From positions 102,168,045 through 102,232,044 of the forward strand of contig JASDDO010000006.1 of the NCBI GenBank assembly GCA_030015575.1: a DNA stretch of 64,000 nt, read 5' to 3'. Of this stretch, positions 36,565 through 46,734 are shown one piece after another. A program made the translations under genes and the position numbers. How positions within the stretch are numbered: the first letter of the stretch is position 1; each line of letters starts with the position of its first letter. A model generated the notes under the pieces. It was not told where the DNA came from. It ran no database searches and saw only the letters and a list, made by a program, of their open reading frames with translations. This DNA comes from Agapanthus africanus (Eukaryota; Streptophyta; Magnoliopsida; Asparagales; Amaryllidaceae).

Positions 36565-37648
36565 CTAAGGCCATGTACTGGCGTATCGAAGACCTATCAT
36601 CTCGATCAGCCGCTCGAACTGAGTCTGGGGTAAGGCCTTTGTGAATAGATCAGCAGTGTTATCTTTCGTAGAAACTCTCCGAACCTCGATCTCCTGGCGA
36701 CCCACGATCTCCCTGCCTCAAGATGTGTCTAGATCTCTGATGGGATCTGGGTTCCTTCGCTAAAGCTATAGCCCCGTTGTTGTCGCAATACAGAGGTATT
36801 GGATCAACAATGGATGGAACCACCAGAAGTTCTGTTAAGAACTTCCTTATCCATACTGCTTCTTTTGCGGCATCTGCAGCAGCGATATATTCCGTTTCCA
36901 TCGTCGAGTCAGCAACGATTTCCTATTTGGAACTCTTCCAACACACAGCCCCTCCATTGAGGGTAAAGACATAACCCGACATGGACTTGGAATTATCCTT
37001 GTCACTCTAGAAGCTGGAGTCAGCAAAGGCCTCGATCTGGAGGTCTTTTCCGCCATACACCAAGAACATCTCCTTAGTCCTTCTCAGGTACTTGAGAATG
37101 TTCTTTACCGCTATCCAGTGCTTCTCCCCAGGGTTTGACTGATACCGGCTTACCACACTCAGTGCATAAGCTACATCTGGTCTGGTACACAACGTCGCAT
37201 ACATTATAGAGCCTACCGCAGAAGCGTAGGGTATAATAGACATGCGATCCCTTTCCAAATCAGTCTTGGGAGACATCTCTTTGGAGAGGGTGATCCCGTG
37301 AAAAGACGGTAGATTACCACGCTTGGAATCTTCCATAATGATTCTTTTCAGTATGGTGTCGATGTACCAGGACTGTGAAAGTCCTAATATCCTCTTGGAT
37401 CTGTAACGATAGATCCGGATCCCCAGAATGTAAGAGGCATCACCCAGGTCTTTCATGGAGAACCTGTGTGACAAGAATCCCTTGACAGATTGTAGCATAG
37501 GAATGTCATTTCCTATCAAAAGAATGTCATCCACGTACAATACGAGGAATACGACAGTTCTTGCTACAAATCTACTATAAATGCATGGTTCATCTGGATT
37601 TTTGATAGAGCCGAATTCTTTGACCGTATCATCAAAACAGATGTTCTA
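36565..37648 (-). pseudogene. Element F pol, part 3: reverse transcriptase C-terminal half and RNase H
   Basis: Opens after the TAG at 37646-37648, which stands where relatives have TGG (SRSWNICFD). Contains the catalytic YVDDILLIGND, then DLGDASYILGIRIYR and the CTRPDVAYALSVVSRY stretch. Two further TAG codons (37007-37009 and 36923-36925) stand where G has CAG, inside RNase H. RNase H keeps METEYIAA and YCDNNGAIAL. A 14-bp deletion after 36715, compared with G, removes part of the stretch after SRHILR and shifts the frame. The natural stop TAG would be at 36565-36567. Not functional. Confidence 0.88.
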
Positions 37649-38725
37649 ACTCCGCGATACCTGCTTTAGTCCATAGATGGACTTAAGCAACTTGCACACC
37701 ATTCCGCTGCTCCCACTCTGAATGAAACCCTCTGGATGATCTATATAAACACACTCCTCTAAATTTCCATTCAGAAAAGCGTTCTTTACGTCCATTTGCC
37801 AAATCTCATAATCGTGGTAGGCAGCAATGGCAAGAAGAATCCCAATGGATTTCAGCATAGCCACTGGAGAAAAGGTTTCGTCATAGTCCAAACCATGTCT
37901 TTGACGAAAACCCTTTGCAACAAGTCTAGCTTTATAGGTCTCAACCTGTCCATCTACACAATTCTTCCTTTTGAAGATCCACTTGCATCCTACGGGTTTT
38001 ACCCCATCTGGAGCAACGTCCAACGTCCATACTTTGTTGGTGTACATGGACTCCATTTCGGTCCGCATTGCATCCAGCCATTTTACCGAGTCAACGCTCT
38101 GAATGGCCTGCTGGAAGCTAGTCGGCTCATCACTATCAATGATGCAATCCTCTCTATCCCCGTCTATGAGAAAACCGTAGTATCTCTCGGGCGGATGAGA
38201 CTGCCTACTACTCTTGCGGAGCGGCGCAGGAATTTCCTGATCTTTCGAACCCTCTGGTTCTACTAAGCTTTCAGTAATAGTCTGTGGTTCTGGAATTTCT
38301 TCCAGTTCTATTTCGCTCCCCCTAATTTCCTTTTCTAAGAACTGGTGTTCCAGAAAATGAGCATTACGAGAAACAATGATCTTTTGTTCCTCTACGTAAT
38401 AGAAGAGATACCCCCTTGAGTTCTTTGGGTATCCCACAAACTTGCACAGTACTGAGCGTGCCTCGAGTTTGTCCGCATGCTTCTTTTTGACAAAAGCCGG
38501 ACATCCCCAGATCTTCAGATATTGAAGATAGGGTTTCTTCCCACTCCATATCTCATATGGTGTGGTAGGTACAGTCTTAGTTGGAACTCGGTTCAAAAGG
38601 TATGCAGCTGATTCTAGTGCATATCCCCAGAATGATCACGGTAACTCAGCGTTACTCATCATGGAACGTACCATATTCAAGAGGGTCCGGTTCCGTCTCT
38701 CCGATACACCGTTATGTTGCGGAGT
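37646..38725 (-). pseudogene. Element F pol, part 2: end of integrase core to start of reverse transcriptase
   Basis: Same frame as part 3. Begins after a TAA (38726-38728), where G has a Tyr codon in PPYTPQHNG. It covers the third acidic residue of the integrase triad (GVSERRN), a TGA at 38636-38638 (CGA in G), KIWGCPAFV, the linker, and the reverse transcriptase start through QMDVKNAFLNGN and YGLKQVSRS. The linker holds the conserved PPERYYGFLIDGD. Nonsense codons split it. Confidence 0.87.
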
Positions 38726-39637
38726 TTATGGAGGAGTAAGCTGAGAGAGAATTCCATTCTCTTTTATGTAATCCAGGAACTCGGCACTTAAGTATTCACC
38801 ACCTCGATCAGATCTTAGTGTCTTGTTACTTTTTCCTTTTTGTTTTTCTACTTCATTCTTATATTCCTGGAATTTTCCAAAGGCTTCTGATTTATGTTTC
38901 ATTAAGAAGACATAACCGTACCTTGAAAAGTCATCCGTAAAAGTAATGAAGTAAGAATAACCGCTTCGCGCATGTGTAGACATTGGACCGCACACTTCGC
39001 TGTGTACGAGTCCCAAGAGCTCGCTTGCTCTTACTCCGTGTCCAGTGAACGGAGTCTTTGTCATCTTTCCTTTGAGACAGGATTGACAAGTTGCATATGA
39101 ATTATATTCGAACGGAACTAAATATCCTTCTGTATGTAACTTCGTCAACCTTCTCTCATTGATGTGACCCAGTCTACAATGCCATAAGAAAGCCTGGTTT
39201 GTTTCCGGAGACTTTCTTTTGTGTGTATTCTGGACATTGAAAATCTGTGGTTGGCTTAATACGTATATACCATTGCTTAATGTACCTGACCCAATCAGAA
39301 CTTGATTAAGATGAGTGTTCACAACATTGCTTACAAATGCAAATTCATAACCTTCTTTAGATAATAAAGATACAGAAATGATATTACAAGTTGCATTGGG
39401 TACAAAATAGCAATTACGCAAAACCAAAACGTGTACATCTGACAACCCCAGGTGATAGTCCCCCACGGACTCAGCATCCATGCCAGCTCCGTTTGCAACT
39501 CTGAGGGTCATATCACCTGCCTTCAAAACCCTACGCCTTCTCAGTGCATATAAAGAATTACAGATAAGAGATCCTGATCCGGTATCCAATACCCAGGATG
39601 TAGAGTTTATTGATAGACAGTTTTCAATAACATACAC
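38726..39637 (-). pseudogene. Element F pol, part 1: protease, GAG-pre-integrase and integrase core
   Basis: Protease active site in SWVLDTGSGSLICN. The HHCC finger is intact: H and H in LWHCRLGHI, C and C in ATCQSCLKGK. The first two acidic residues of the integrase core are visible, in VHSEVCGPM (Glu instead of the usual Asp) and LRSDRGGEYL. The D-to-E change at the first catalytic position would be expected to impair integrase even without the stops. A stop (TGA where G has TCA) stands just upstream, before YVIENCLSI. Confidence 0.87.
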
Positions 39638-39940
39638 ACCTCAAGCTGAAGCCGCAACTTGCTTCAGATCCTGGGTTCTGGCCTTCCAAGCCCTGCAATC
39701 CTTTTTTCCAGTGTCCACTCTTGTGACAGTAAAAGCACTCTTCCTTTCCCACAAGCTTTCCCGCTACCTTTGTTGCTTTTGTCTTTCCCTTCGTATCCAC
39801 TTTACTAATACCGCCCCTTGGTTTGGCGGAGGCTTTCTTCTTCTTTCCCTTGGCTTTCGCCTTGGACCTAGAAGAGGAAGATCATCCTACAAACAAAGTG
39901 GATGTTTCCCTACCTTTCTGTAGGGTGCCCTCTGCACTCC
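39638..39940 (-). pseudogene. Element F nucleocapsid (CCHC) region, frameshifted
   Basis: Homologous to the CCHC-coding part of G. The knuckle start CFYCHKSGHWK is present in the minus −1 frame, then one extra base in an A-run (about 39700, ttttttcc on the plus strand against tgtttcc in G) shifts the frame before the last Cys. This insertion brings the frame back to that of gag. The Lys-rich segment before it (about 39790-39880) resembles the basic linker of G and E. Confidence 0.75.
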
Positions 39941-40501
39941 TCAGCATGTTGAGGAGTTCTGAAAGTTCAACTTCTTTTTCTTGCAAGTTGAATTCAGGAT
40001 AAACTGGGCGTAAGTGGAAGGAAGGGACTGGAGAATCAAGTCCGTATAGAGCTCGTTCTCTAACATGGTCCCAAGGTCCGCGAGCTCCTCAATGAAGCCA
40101 ATCATCTTAAGCACGTGTTCCGCTACTGATGATCCGACGGCCAATCTCGCTGAAAACAGCTTTTTCGAGACTTCGTATCTTGCGATACGTGATTGCTCTC
40201 CATACAGTTCTTTTGTATGGAGAAATATGGATTCAAGGTCCATATTCTCGTGCCTCCTCTGATGTTCATTGTCCATAGAGGCAAGCACGAGGCACTTGGC
40301 CTTCGCGCAATCAATTTCCCAGGTCTTACGGATTTCCCTATCCGCGACGCTGGTTTTGGGACCTGGGACAGGGGGAGCTTTGGTGGTAAGGAGATACCCC
40401 AACTTGTTATAAGTGATTGCAATTTTGACATTCCTGAGCCAATCTTTGTAGTTTGGCCATGTCAGCATGTTTTTATCTACTAGTAACTTAAGTCCAGTCA
40501 T
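39941..40501 (-). pseudogene. Element F gag (UBN2-type capsid), ends early by frameshift
   Basis: Chosen start is the ATG at 40501 (MTGLKLL), shared with E and G. The frame is also open a few codons upstream. Plant copia Gag pattern: LTWPNYKDWLRNVK, then KTWEIDCAKAKCLVLASMDNEHQ, ELYGEQSRIARYEV and LVLQSLP-like TDLILQSLPSTYAQF. After QFILN one base fewer than in E shifts the frame, so Gag ends with about 15 unrelated codons and the CCHC part lies in the −1 frame. G has the same one-base difference at the same place. Confidence 0.85.
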
Positions 40502-40999
40502 GATGTTTGGTCGCTGCAATTAGGAGAGAGAGAAGAAACACTTTAGCAAGATGCTCTTGCAAGTTTAGAGTGGTTTTTAATTTGTCTAAACAGGATGGCT
40601 CCCACTGTCTCTCGAATCCCTCCTCAAACCAAAAAGGAAGAATTAGTCAGGATCAATCTCACCGTACAATACTTGCTTAACCGTTCAGCCAGGCTAGTGT
40701 CGGTACTTCGAGGGAGGTTTTCCAACGTTTTCGCGAAGTTCCTTAATTAAATAACCTCTTTTCCCTGGGGGCATAGCCCCGCTAACACCTTTCTAGACAC
40801 CTACTTGGTTTATAGCATTGATCGTTAAGTGAGAAATTTCCTGAGGAGTAGCAGATACTCACAGTAAGATCGGGATCCAAATATCATTGCGTTACAAAAC
40901 TGAAGGAATCCTACCGGAATCATCACACTCCAAATGGTATGCAGCGCTAGCAAGTTTCAGTTCTTTTGAAACTCCCGATGTGGATTTTTGCCCCATGCT

Positions 41000-41212
41000 C
41001 TTATTACCTTGGCGTGAGGTCAAAATGTCATAAGTCACATGTCAAGTTCTTCCCATCATTATCCCGGTTAATTTGAACCCACCCGTACCTACCCTTGACG
41101 TAGGCCAAAATGGCAGTACGACTGTCTCAAACCAACGCATTCTATATATGCAACAGATAAATATCCGGCAGCTACCAATCACTATGCCTTGGCATGAGGT
41201 TAAAATACATAG
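41000..41212 (-). other. Three leader hairpins, element F
   Basis: Cores at 41182-41212, 41095-41108 (TTGACGTAGGCCAA on the plus strand) and 41000-41034. They match the three hairpins of G, with some bases changed; for example the outer stem CTTATGAC/GTCATAAG of G is CTTATTAC/GTCATAAG here. Confidence 0.7.
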
Positions 41213-42327
41213 CTTGAATACTACCGAATATTTAACTGAAATGATGGAGGGCTACGGATGGTTTTGGAAAAACCGTGAACGTGGTGAACTTGATATAATC
41301 GATGGAACGAGACAGCTTTTAAAAGGAGTGGCTTAAGCTCAGCGTTTAAAAGTTTTTGAAAAGAAACCGAGTGGTTTTGAAAGTGTTCCAACGACTCAAC
41401 TTTGGTTTATTTTCTTGCATTAATTTAATGCGTCCCATCATTTAATCCTACCATTGCAGAAAACAACGAAAATATGACGTACGCTTATGCTATCCGCATT
41501 CGCCACGGGGCCCCGTCATCACCCGTTAGGTTACTTAACTAACGACAGAGCGGGGGCTGGACTAGCGCGGATGTAAAACATAAGGAACGCCTAAAGAGAT
41601 ATCATATATAGATATACACATTCATCACTTTCAATGATAGCCATTCCAGATCACAGATGAACACATTGGATATGCTAAGAATCCGCAATCCGTACGAGCC
41701 TGTAATGAAGAGCGGATTACACAGTCGCGATGAATAGCCAAGACCCCACCCTAGACCCCTACGGATGCGGCAAACTACCCGCCAAGTACCCGAAGCGAAG
41801 CAACCTCTCTCAACACCGTGAGTAGGCCACTCGGCACTTCGAGATACCCGGTAGTTTGTGCACCCCACCTTGGGTCTATCCTAGGAGCAAAAACAGTAAA
41901 AGAAATTATACAATGACGGCTACAACCCCATCCCGGTTGTGCGGCCATATAAATAATATTACATCAATTACAAATTTACATGAATTGAAAGAAAAAGAAA
42001 ACTCTCATCTCACAATCCCTCGGCTATTCATCCGCGACAATCCAATGAATTCATATACACATACCATCAACATTACAGATCACAGATATGTTTAACCCCC
42101 ACTAATCGACGTATAGCGATTAGTAGGCGTTCAATACATATATCACATTACAGATATAAACCCGTTAGCTTAAGTCTTTAGAAGTTCGATCAAAATACGG
42201 ATTTTTAGGCCCCAAAAACAAATTTTGCTTTCTGGAAAATTTGGGCACAAAAAACATATTGTAAAAATCCCAAAACACCCAACTGAACAAACTGCAGGAA
42301 AAATCGCCCACGGCCGAGTCAACTAGG

Positions 42328-42371
42328 CCGCGGATCCGCGGTGGGAGCATGCTCCTGCCGCGGTTCCGCGG
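42328..42371 (-). other. GC-rich leader stem-loop with GCATGC tip, element F
   Basis: Arms 42328-42348 and 42351-42371 pair at most of 21 positions. The tip GGAGCATGCTCC is a perfect palindrome, so two RNA copies could also pair with each other there. Lies about 210 nt from the LTR. Confidence 0.8.
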
Positions 42372-42565
42372 CTCTTTGACCGAGTCGATGGACCATTTTT
42401 CTACAGTGTGTTCTAAAAAGCCTGAGCCGATTTAGTGTAAGATTAATTATTTTTTGTACAGAAAACAGAATCGGCAGAAACTTGATTTTTCGGGCATGTT
42501 TCGCGACTTTTTCTCCGATCGAACTTCTAGTTACTTTGCTAACATGTTAGATAGTGTTTAACTAG

Positions 42566-42577
42566 GCTCTGATATCA
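42566..42577 (-). other. Element F primer-binding site
   Basis: In element sense TGATATCAGAGC, one base from the LTR. One mismatch to TGGTATCAGAGC. Confidence 0.88.
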
Positions 42578-42578
42578 C

Positions 42579-44664
42579 TGTAAGTCCACGTTACCTCTCC
42601 CGGTACTTACGGGCTTGCGGTAATGATGAAAAACGATTTTTCTTTAGGTGGTAACATGGACTCAAAATACGGATCTTTGTTAAACAACTATCTAACAAAC
42701 CTAACAGGAGTTTTACCTACTCGGTTAGGGGTTATACCTTAACTTGAACTCCTTCTCTTGGTCTCCTTGTGGTGGTCGGATGATTCTCTCCTCATCGTCT
42801 CTTTATGCCAAAGATGGATCCACCTGAAAGCTTCTACCTTTGGCTTCACTTCAAACTAGAAGAAACTAGAACACTTAGTTTGCTAAACCTTATGAACTAG
42901 GATGAGTAGAGGAGTGTGTTGGGTTTTATCTCAATGGTTCTTGCTTCTCAACACATGAGACAAGTGAACCATGAACTAGAGAGAGAGCAAGAGAAAGAGG
43001 GAGAGCTCAAGCAAGAGAGAGAAAGGAAATGAAAGAATTAGCAAGACTTTTGCCATCCAAGCTCTCATAATCTAAAATCATCATAACACATAATAATAAT
43101 TGAGTATTATGTGATAGTTGTTATCATATCAAGTGGCCATATCATTTCTTGAATTAAATACAATGTGTGAACAAATAAGCAAGCCAAGGTCAATGCCAAG
43201 AAATGATAGCCATTGTCATGATGATGGTCAACAAGTCCAACCTAGTCAACCGGTCAACTAAGTCAAAAAAGTCAACCATCAACAACCATGTCACAATAAT
43301 ACTTAATTAATATTATTGTTAATCAGATTTGTTATTCCCATTAGGGTTTTAGCAAAAGTCAACAGTCAACAACCCTAATGAGAATCCTCTGCCTCTGTCT
43401 TTCTGTCAACTGTACATACACACCTGCATACGCGTTCTGAGGAACACGAATACAAATGAGATAAAACTAATCCCAAAACGTACACTAGGATCTGGCTTAA
43501 ACCAAACCCCGCTAGTGTTAACTGCCCGGACACAAAACGTGCACAAGTGCACGGATGTGACCAAACCCTGTCGCAAAACCATGCGACCTCTACTCTTTTG
43601 CCTAAAGGCGAATAGCTCTCTGTGTGGGACTCTAAAGACTCGACACTACGCTGGCAGTGGGTTTAACTACAGACCGCAAGCGGCACTAGCTGTGTGTAAC
43701 AGCCACTAGGTAGATGCCGATAAGAAGACGGACGAGGTTAAACCCGTCTGAACTCCTACTGAGCCTGAATGTGACAATCTCCGTACAGTCCGGTCTGTTC
43801 GTCTGAGAATATAGCATGGCGGGCCTAGGGGGGCGGTAAACGTCAGTCCCCTAATAGCGGTACAAGTCATGTCGGAGTGTAGCCCAGAACACCCTGAGAT
43901 AACACTGGAAACCAACCAGTATATCTCGCTTGCCCTGGCCAGGGACTTTGTGTAATGGCTCTCCTAGACACAGCGCGATATCAACCCCCAATACCGGGAG
44001 AGACGAATCTTGTCTAACCGTCACTGCCTCCAAGTGCTTCGGGACTGCACCCAACTACTACCTGTTCGTACGACTCCTTTGAGCCGTGGTAGGGTAGTAA
44101 TCTAAGTATAGTGGGAACACACTCGAGGCGAAGTGACAGTGTCAAGTCAGCGGACTAAGCTGTACTCATGTCACCTGGGAACTGATAACTGACGATAGGA
44201 ATAGTACCAACCAACAGTTCGACGTGTCCTGTCCAGTGTACTCGTAACCTAACGAGCACCCACATACTATCTCAAGTACGGCATACCGACGGCTGTTGGA
44301 CAGACCGTCTCCCCTGCTGGGATGAGAAACGCAAACACTAGTCTACTCCGGAGTATCGATGCCCTGTCTCGATAGTCTTACGAGTAGGGACCTGCATAAA
44401 GATGTGCTTGTGGATTACCCAGCCCCTACGAGTGTGACTGCCATCACAATGCTGGTAATCAAGCAAAGATCCTAAGGGCTCCACTAATGTGAATAGGTGA
44501 TATACTAAAATAAACACATGTTCACATTAAAGTAGAAACAAACCAAGTAGCATACTACTATATTGAGCAAGATTGTCTATATAAGGTGAATATCCCAAGC
44601 ATCCATTAAGTAGTATACAAACTAGTATGATACAGTAATGGCCTCTAGGGCATGTACACTAACA
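42579..44664 (-). repeat. Element F 5' LTR (2086 bp)
   Basis: Matches 34456-36550 with scattered substitutions and small indels. Ends CACTAACA on the plus strand before TSD GGGTA. No gene. Confidence 0.92.
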
Positions 44665-44674
44665 GGGTATTTAT
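44665..44674. repeat. Right TSD of F (GGGTA) abutting left TSD of G (TTTAT)
   Basis: 44665-44669 is GGGTA, the right copy for F. 44670-44674 is TTTAT, the left copy for G, whose right copy is at 54797-54801. The ten bases are all that separates the two elements and represent the original D sequence GGGTATTTAT. Confidence 0.93.
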
Positions 44675-46720
44675 TGTAAGTCCACGTTTCCCACCCCGGT
44701 GCTTGCGGGGAGGCGGAAATGGTATAAAAGTTTGATTTTTACAACTCAAGGCAACATGGACTAGCAAAAGTAGGATCTTTGCTAAACATAAACTAACTAC
44801 AAAGCTAAAAAGATTAGCTACTCGGAAAAGGTGTTATACCTAGGTCTTCAAGTCCTTCTCTTCTTGCTCCTTGGAGTGTGATGATCGGATTCTCCTCGTC
44901 GCCTTCTCTCGCCGAAGAAAGATCCACCCGAGGGATAATACCTTTGGCTCCTACCTCAAACTAGAAGCAACTAAGGTGCTTGGTGTGCTAGACCTAGAAC
45001 CTTAGGAAGAGTAGAGAATGATGTTGGTGTTTTTATCTCAAGCTTATTGGTTCTCAACTCATGAGAGGGAGAGCTTTGAGAGAGAAGAAGATGATGAGAG
45101 AGAATGAGAATGATAGAATGAGGATATTTAGCAACCATCCTCACATATATATGCGATTTATGAATAATAAATAATTAGTCAAGATAATTGTCATGGTTAA
45201 TCAAGAAATGACCATTATCATTTCACATTAAATGCCTTTGCAAGGATCAAAGAGCATCTTCCATATGGAATGATGATGGTCAACTTCTCAACCTAGGTCT
45301 ACAAGTCAAGTATAGTCAAATGGTCAACAACCCTAACCATGCAGAATTATAATTAACTAATTATTAATAAATCATAATTCACACAAAACATTAGGGTTAA
45401 GAAAATGACAATAGTCATCAACCCTAATCAAAGTCCTCTGCCTCTGTCTCAGTCAACTGTGCATACACACCCATATCCGTGTACCGAGGAACACGAATAC
45501 AATGAGATAAAACCAATCCCAAATCATATACTAGGATCCGGCTTAAACCAAAGCCCGCTAGTATAAGCTGTCCGGACACCAAACCAGCACAAGTGAGCGG
45601 ATGTGAATGAACCCTGTCGCAATACCGTGCGACCCCTACTCTGTTTTGCCTAAATGTTGAACAACCCTCTGTGTGGGTCTCTAAAGACTCGACACTACGC
45701 CGGCAGTGGGTTTAACCACATACCGCAAGCGGCACTAGCTGTACGTATCGGTCCCCAGGTAGATGCCGATAAGAAGACTAACGAGGTGAACCCATCTGAA
45801 CTCTTGCTGAGCCTGAATGTGACAGTCTTCGTACAGTCCGGTCTGTTCGTCTGATAATATCGCATGGCGGGCCTAGGGGGACGGTAAACGTCACTCCCCT
45901 AATAGCGGTACAAGTCATGTCGGAGTGTAGCCCAGAACACCCTGAGATAACACTGGAAACCAACCAGTATACCTCGCTTGCTCTCGCCAGGGACTACTTG
46001 TGTAATGGCTCTCCTGGACACAGCGCGATGTCAACCCCCAATACCGGGAGAGACGAATCATGTCTAACCATCACTGCCTCCAAGTGCTTCGGGACTGCAT
46101 CCAACTACTACCTGTTTGCATGACTCCTTTGAACCGTGGTAGGGTAGTAATCAAAGTACTGTGGGAACACACTCGAGGCGAAGTGACAGTGTCAAGTCAG
46201 CGGACTAAGCTGTACTCATGTCACCTGGGAACTGATAAACGACGATAGGTATAATACTAACCAACAGTTCCGGACAAGTCCTGTCCAGTGTACTCGTAAC
46301 CCAACGAGCACCCGCATACTATCTCAAGTACGACGTACAGACGGCTGTGGGACATACCGTCCCCCTTGCTGCGATGAGAAGCGCATACGCTAGTCTACTC
46401 CGGAGTATCGATGCCCTATCTCGATAATCCCACGACCAGGGACGTGTATATATAAGGATGTGCTTATAGATTACCCAGCCTCCACGAGTGTGACTGCCAT
46501 CACAACGCTGGTAATCAAGCAAAGATCCAAAGGGCTCCTCTAGTGCGTATAGGTGATACAATAAAGAAACACATGTACACATTAAAGCAGAGACAAACCA
46601 AGTAGCATACTACCATTTCGAGCAAGATTGTCTATACAACTGAGAATATCCCAAGCTTCCATCAAGTAATATACATACTAGTATGATACAGTAATGGCCT
46701 CTAGGGCATATACACTAACA
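44675..46720 (-). repeat. Element G 3' LTR (2046 bp)
   Basis: Plus-strand start TGTAAGTCCACGTTTCCC, end TACACTAACA. Matches 52753-54796. No gene. Confidence 0.93.
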
Positions 46721-46733
46721 ATCTCCCACTTGC
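46721..46733 (-). other. Element G polypurine tract
   Basis: In element sense GCAAGTGGGAGAT directly before the LTR start TGTTAG. Confidence 0.92.
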
Positions 46734-46734
46734 A

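Larger units (their letters stand above)
40502..42565 (-). other. Element F untranslated leader
   Basis: About 2 kb without a gene. In element sense it holds the GC-rich stem-loop (42371-42328), a conserved TTAGTTAAGTAACCTAA inverted repeat near 41525-41545, three hairpins (41212-41182, 41108-41095, 41034-41000), and CTCTCTCTCCTAATTGCAG just before gag (about 40530-40512). Short frames in it do not look coding. Confidence 0.7.
34456..44664 (-). mobile_element. Element F: Ty1/copia retrotransposon, complete structure, broken genes
   Basis: In minus sense: 5' LTR (44664-42579), primer site, leader with GC-rich stem-loop and three hairpins, gag, pol, polypurine tract, 3' LTR (36550-34456). TSD GGGTA. 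Size 10.2 kb. Pol has at least five nonsense codons, one base inserted in the CCHC knuckle and a 14-bp deletion in RNase H. Close relative of G, but the LTR ends differ (CCTCTCCCGGTACTTACGGG against CCACCCCGGTGCTTGCGGGG). Confidence 0.93.

Noticed and set aside
38364-38549. Overlapping frames opposite or beside the copia pol genes
   Set aside because: They are shadows of pol in other frames and have no independent support.
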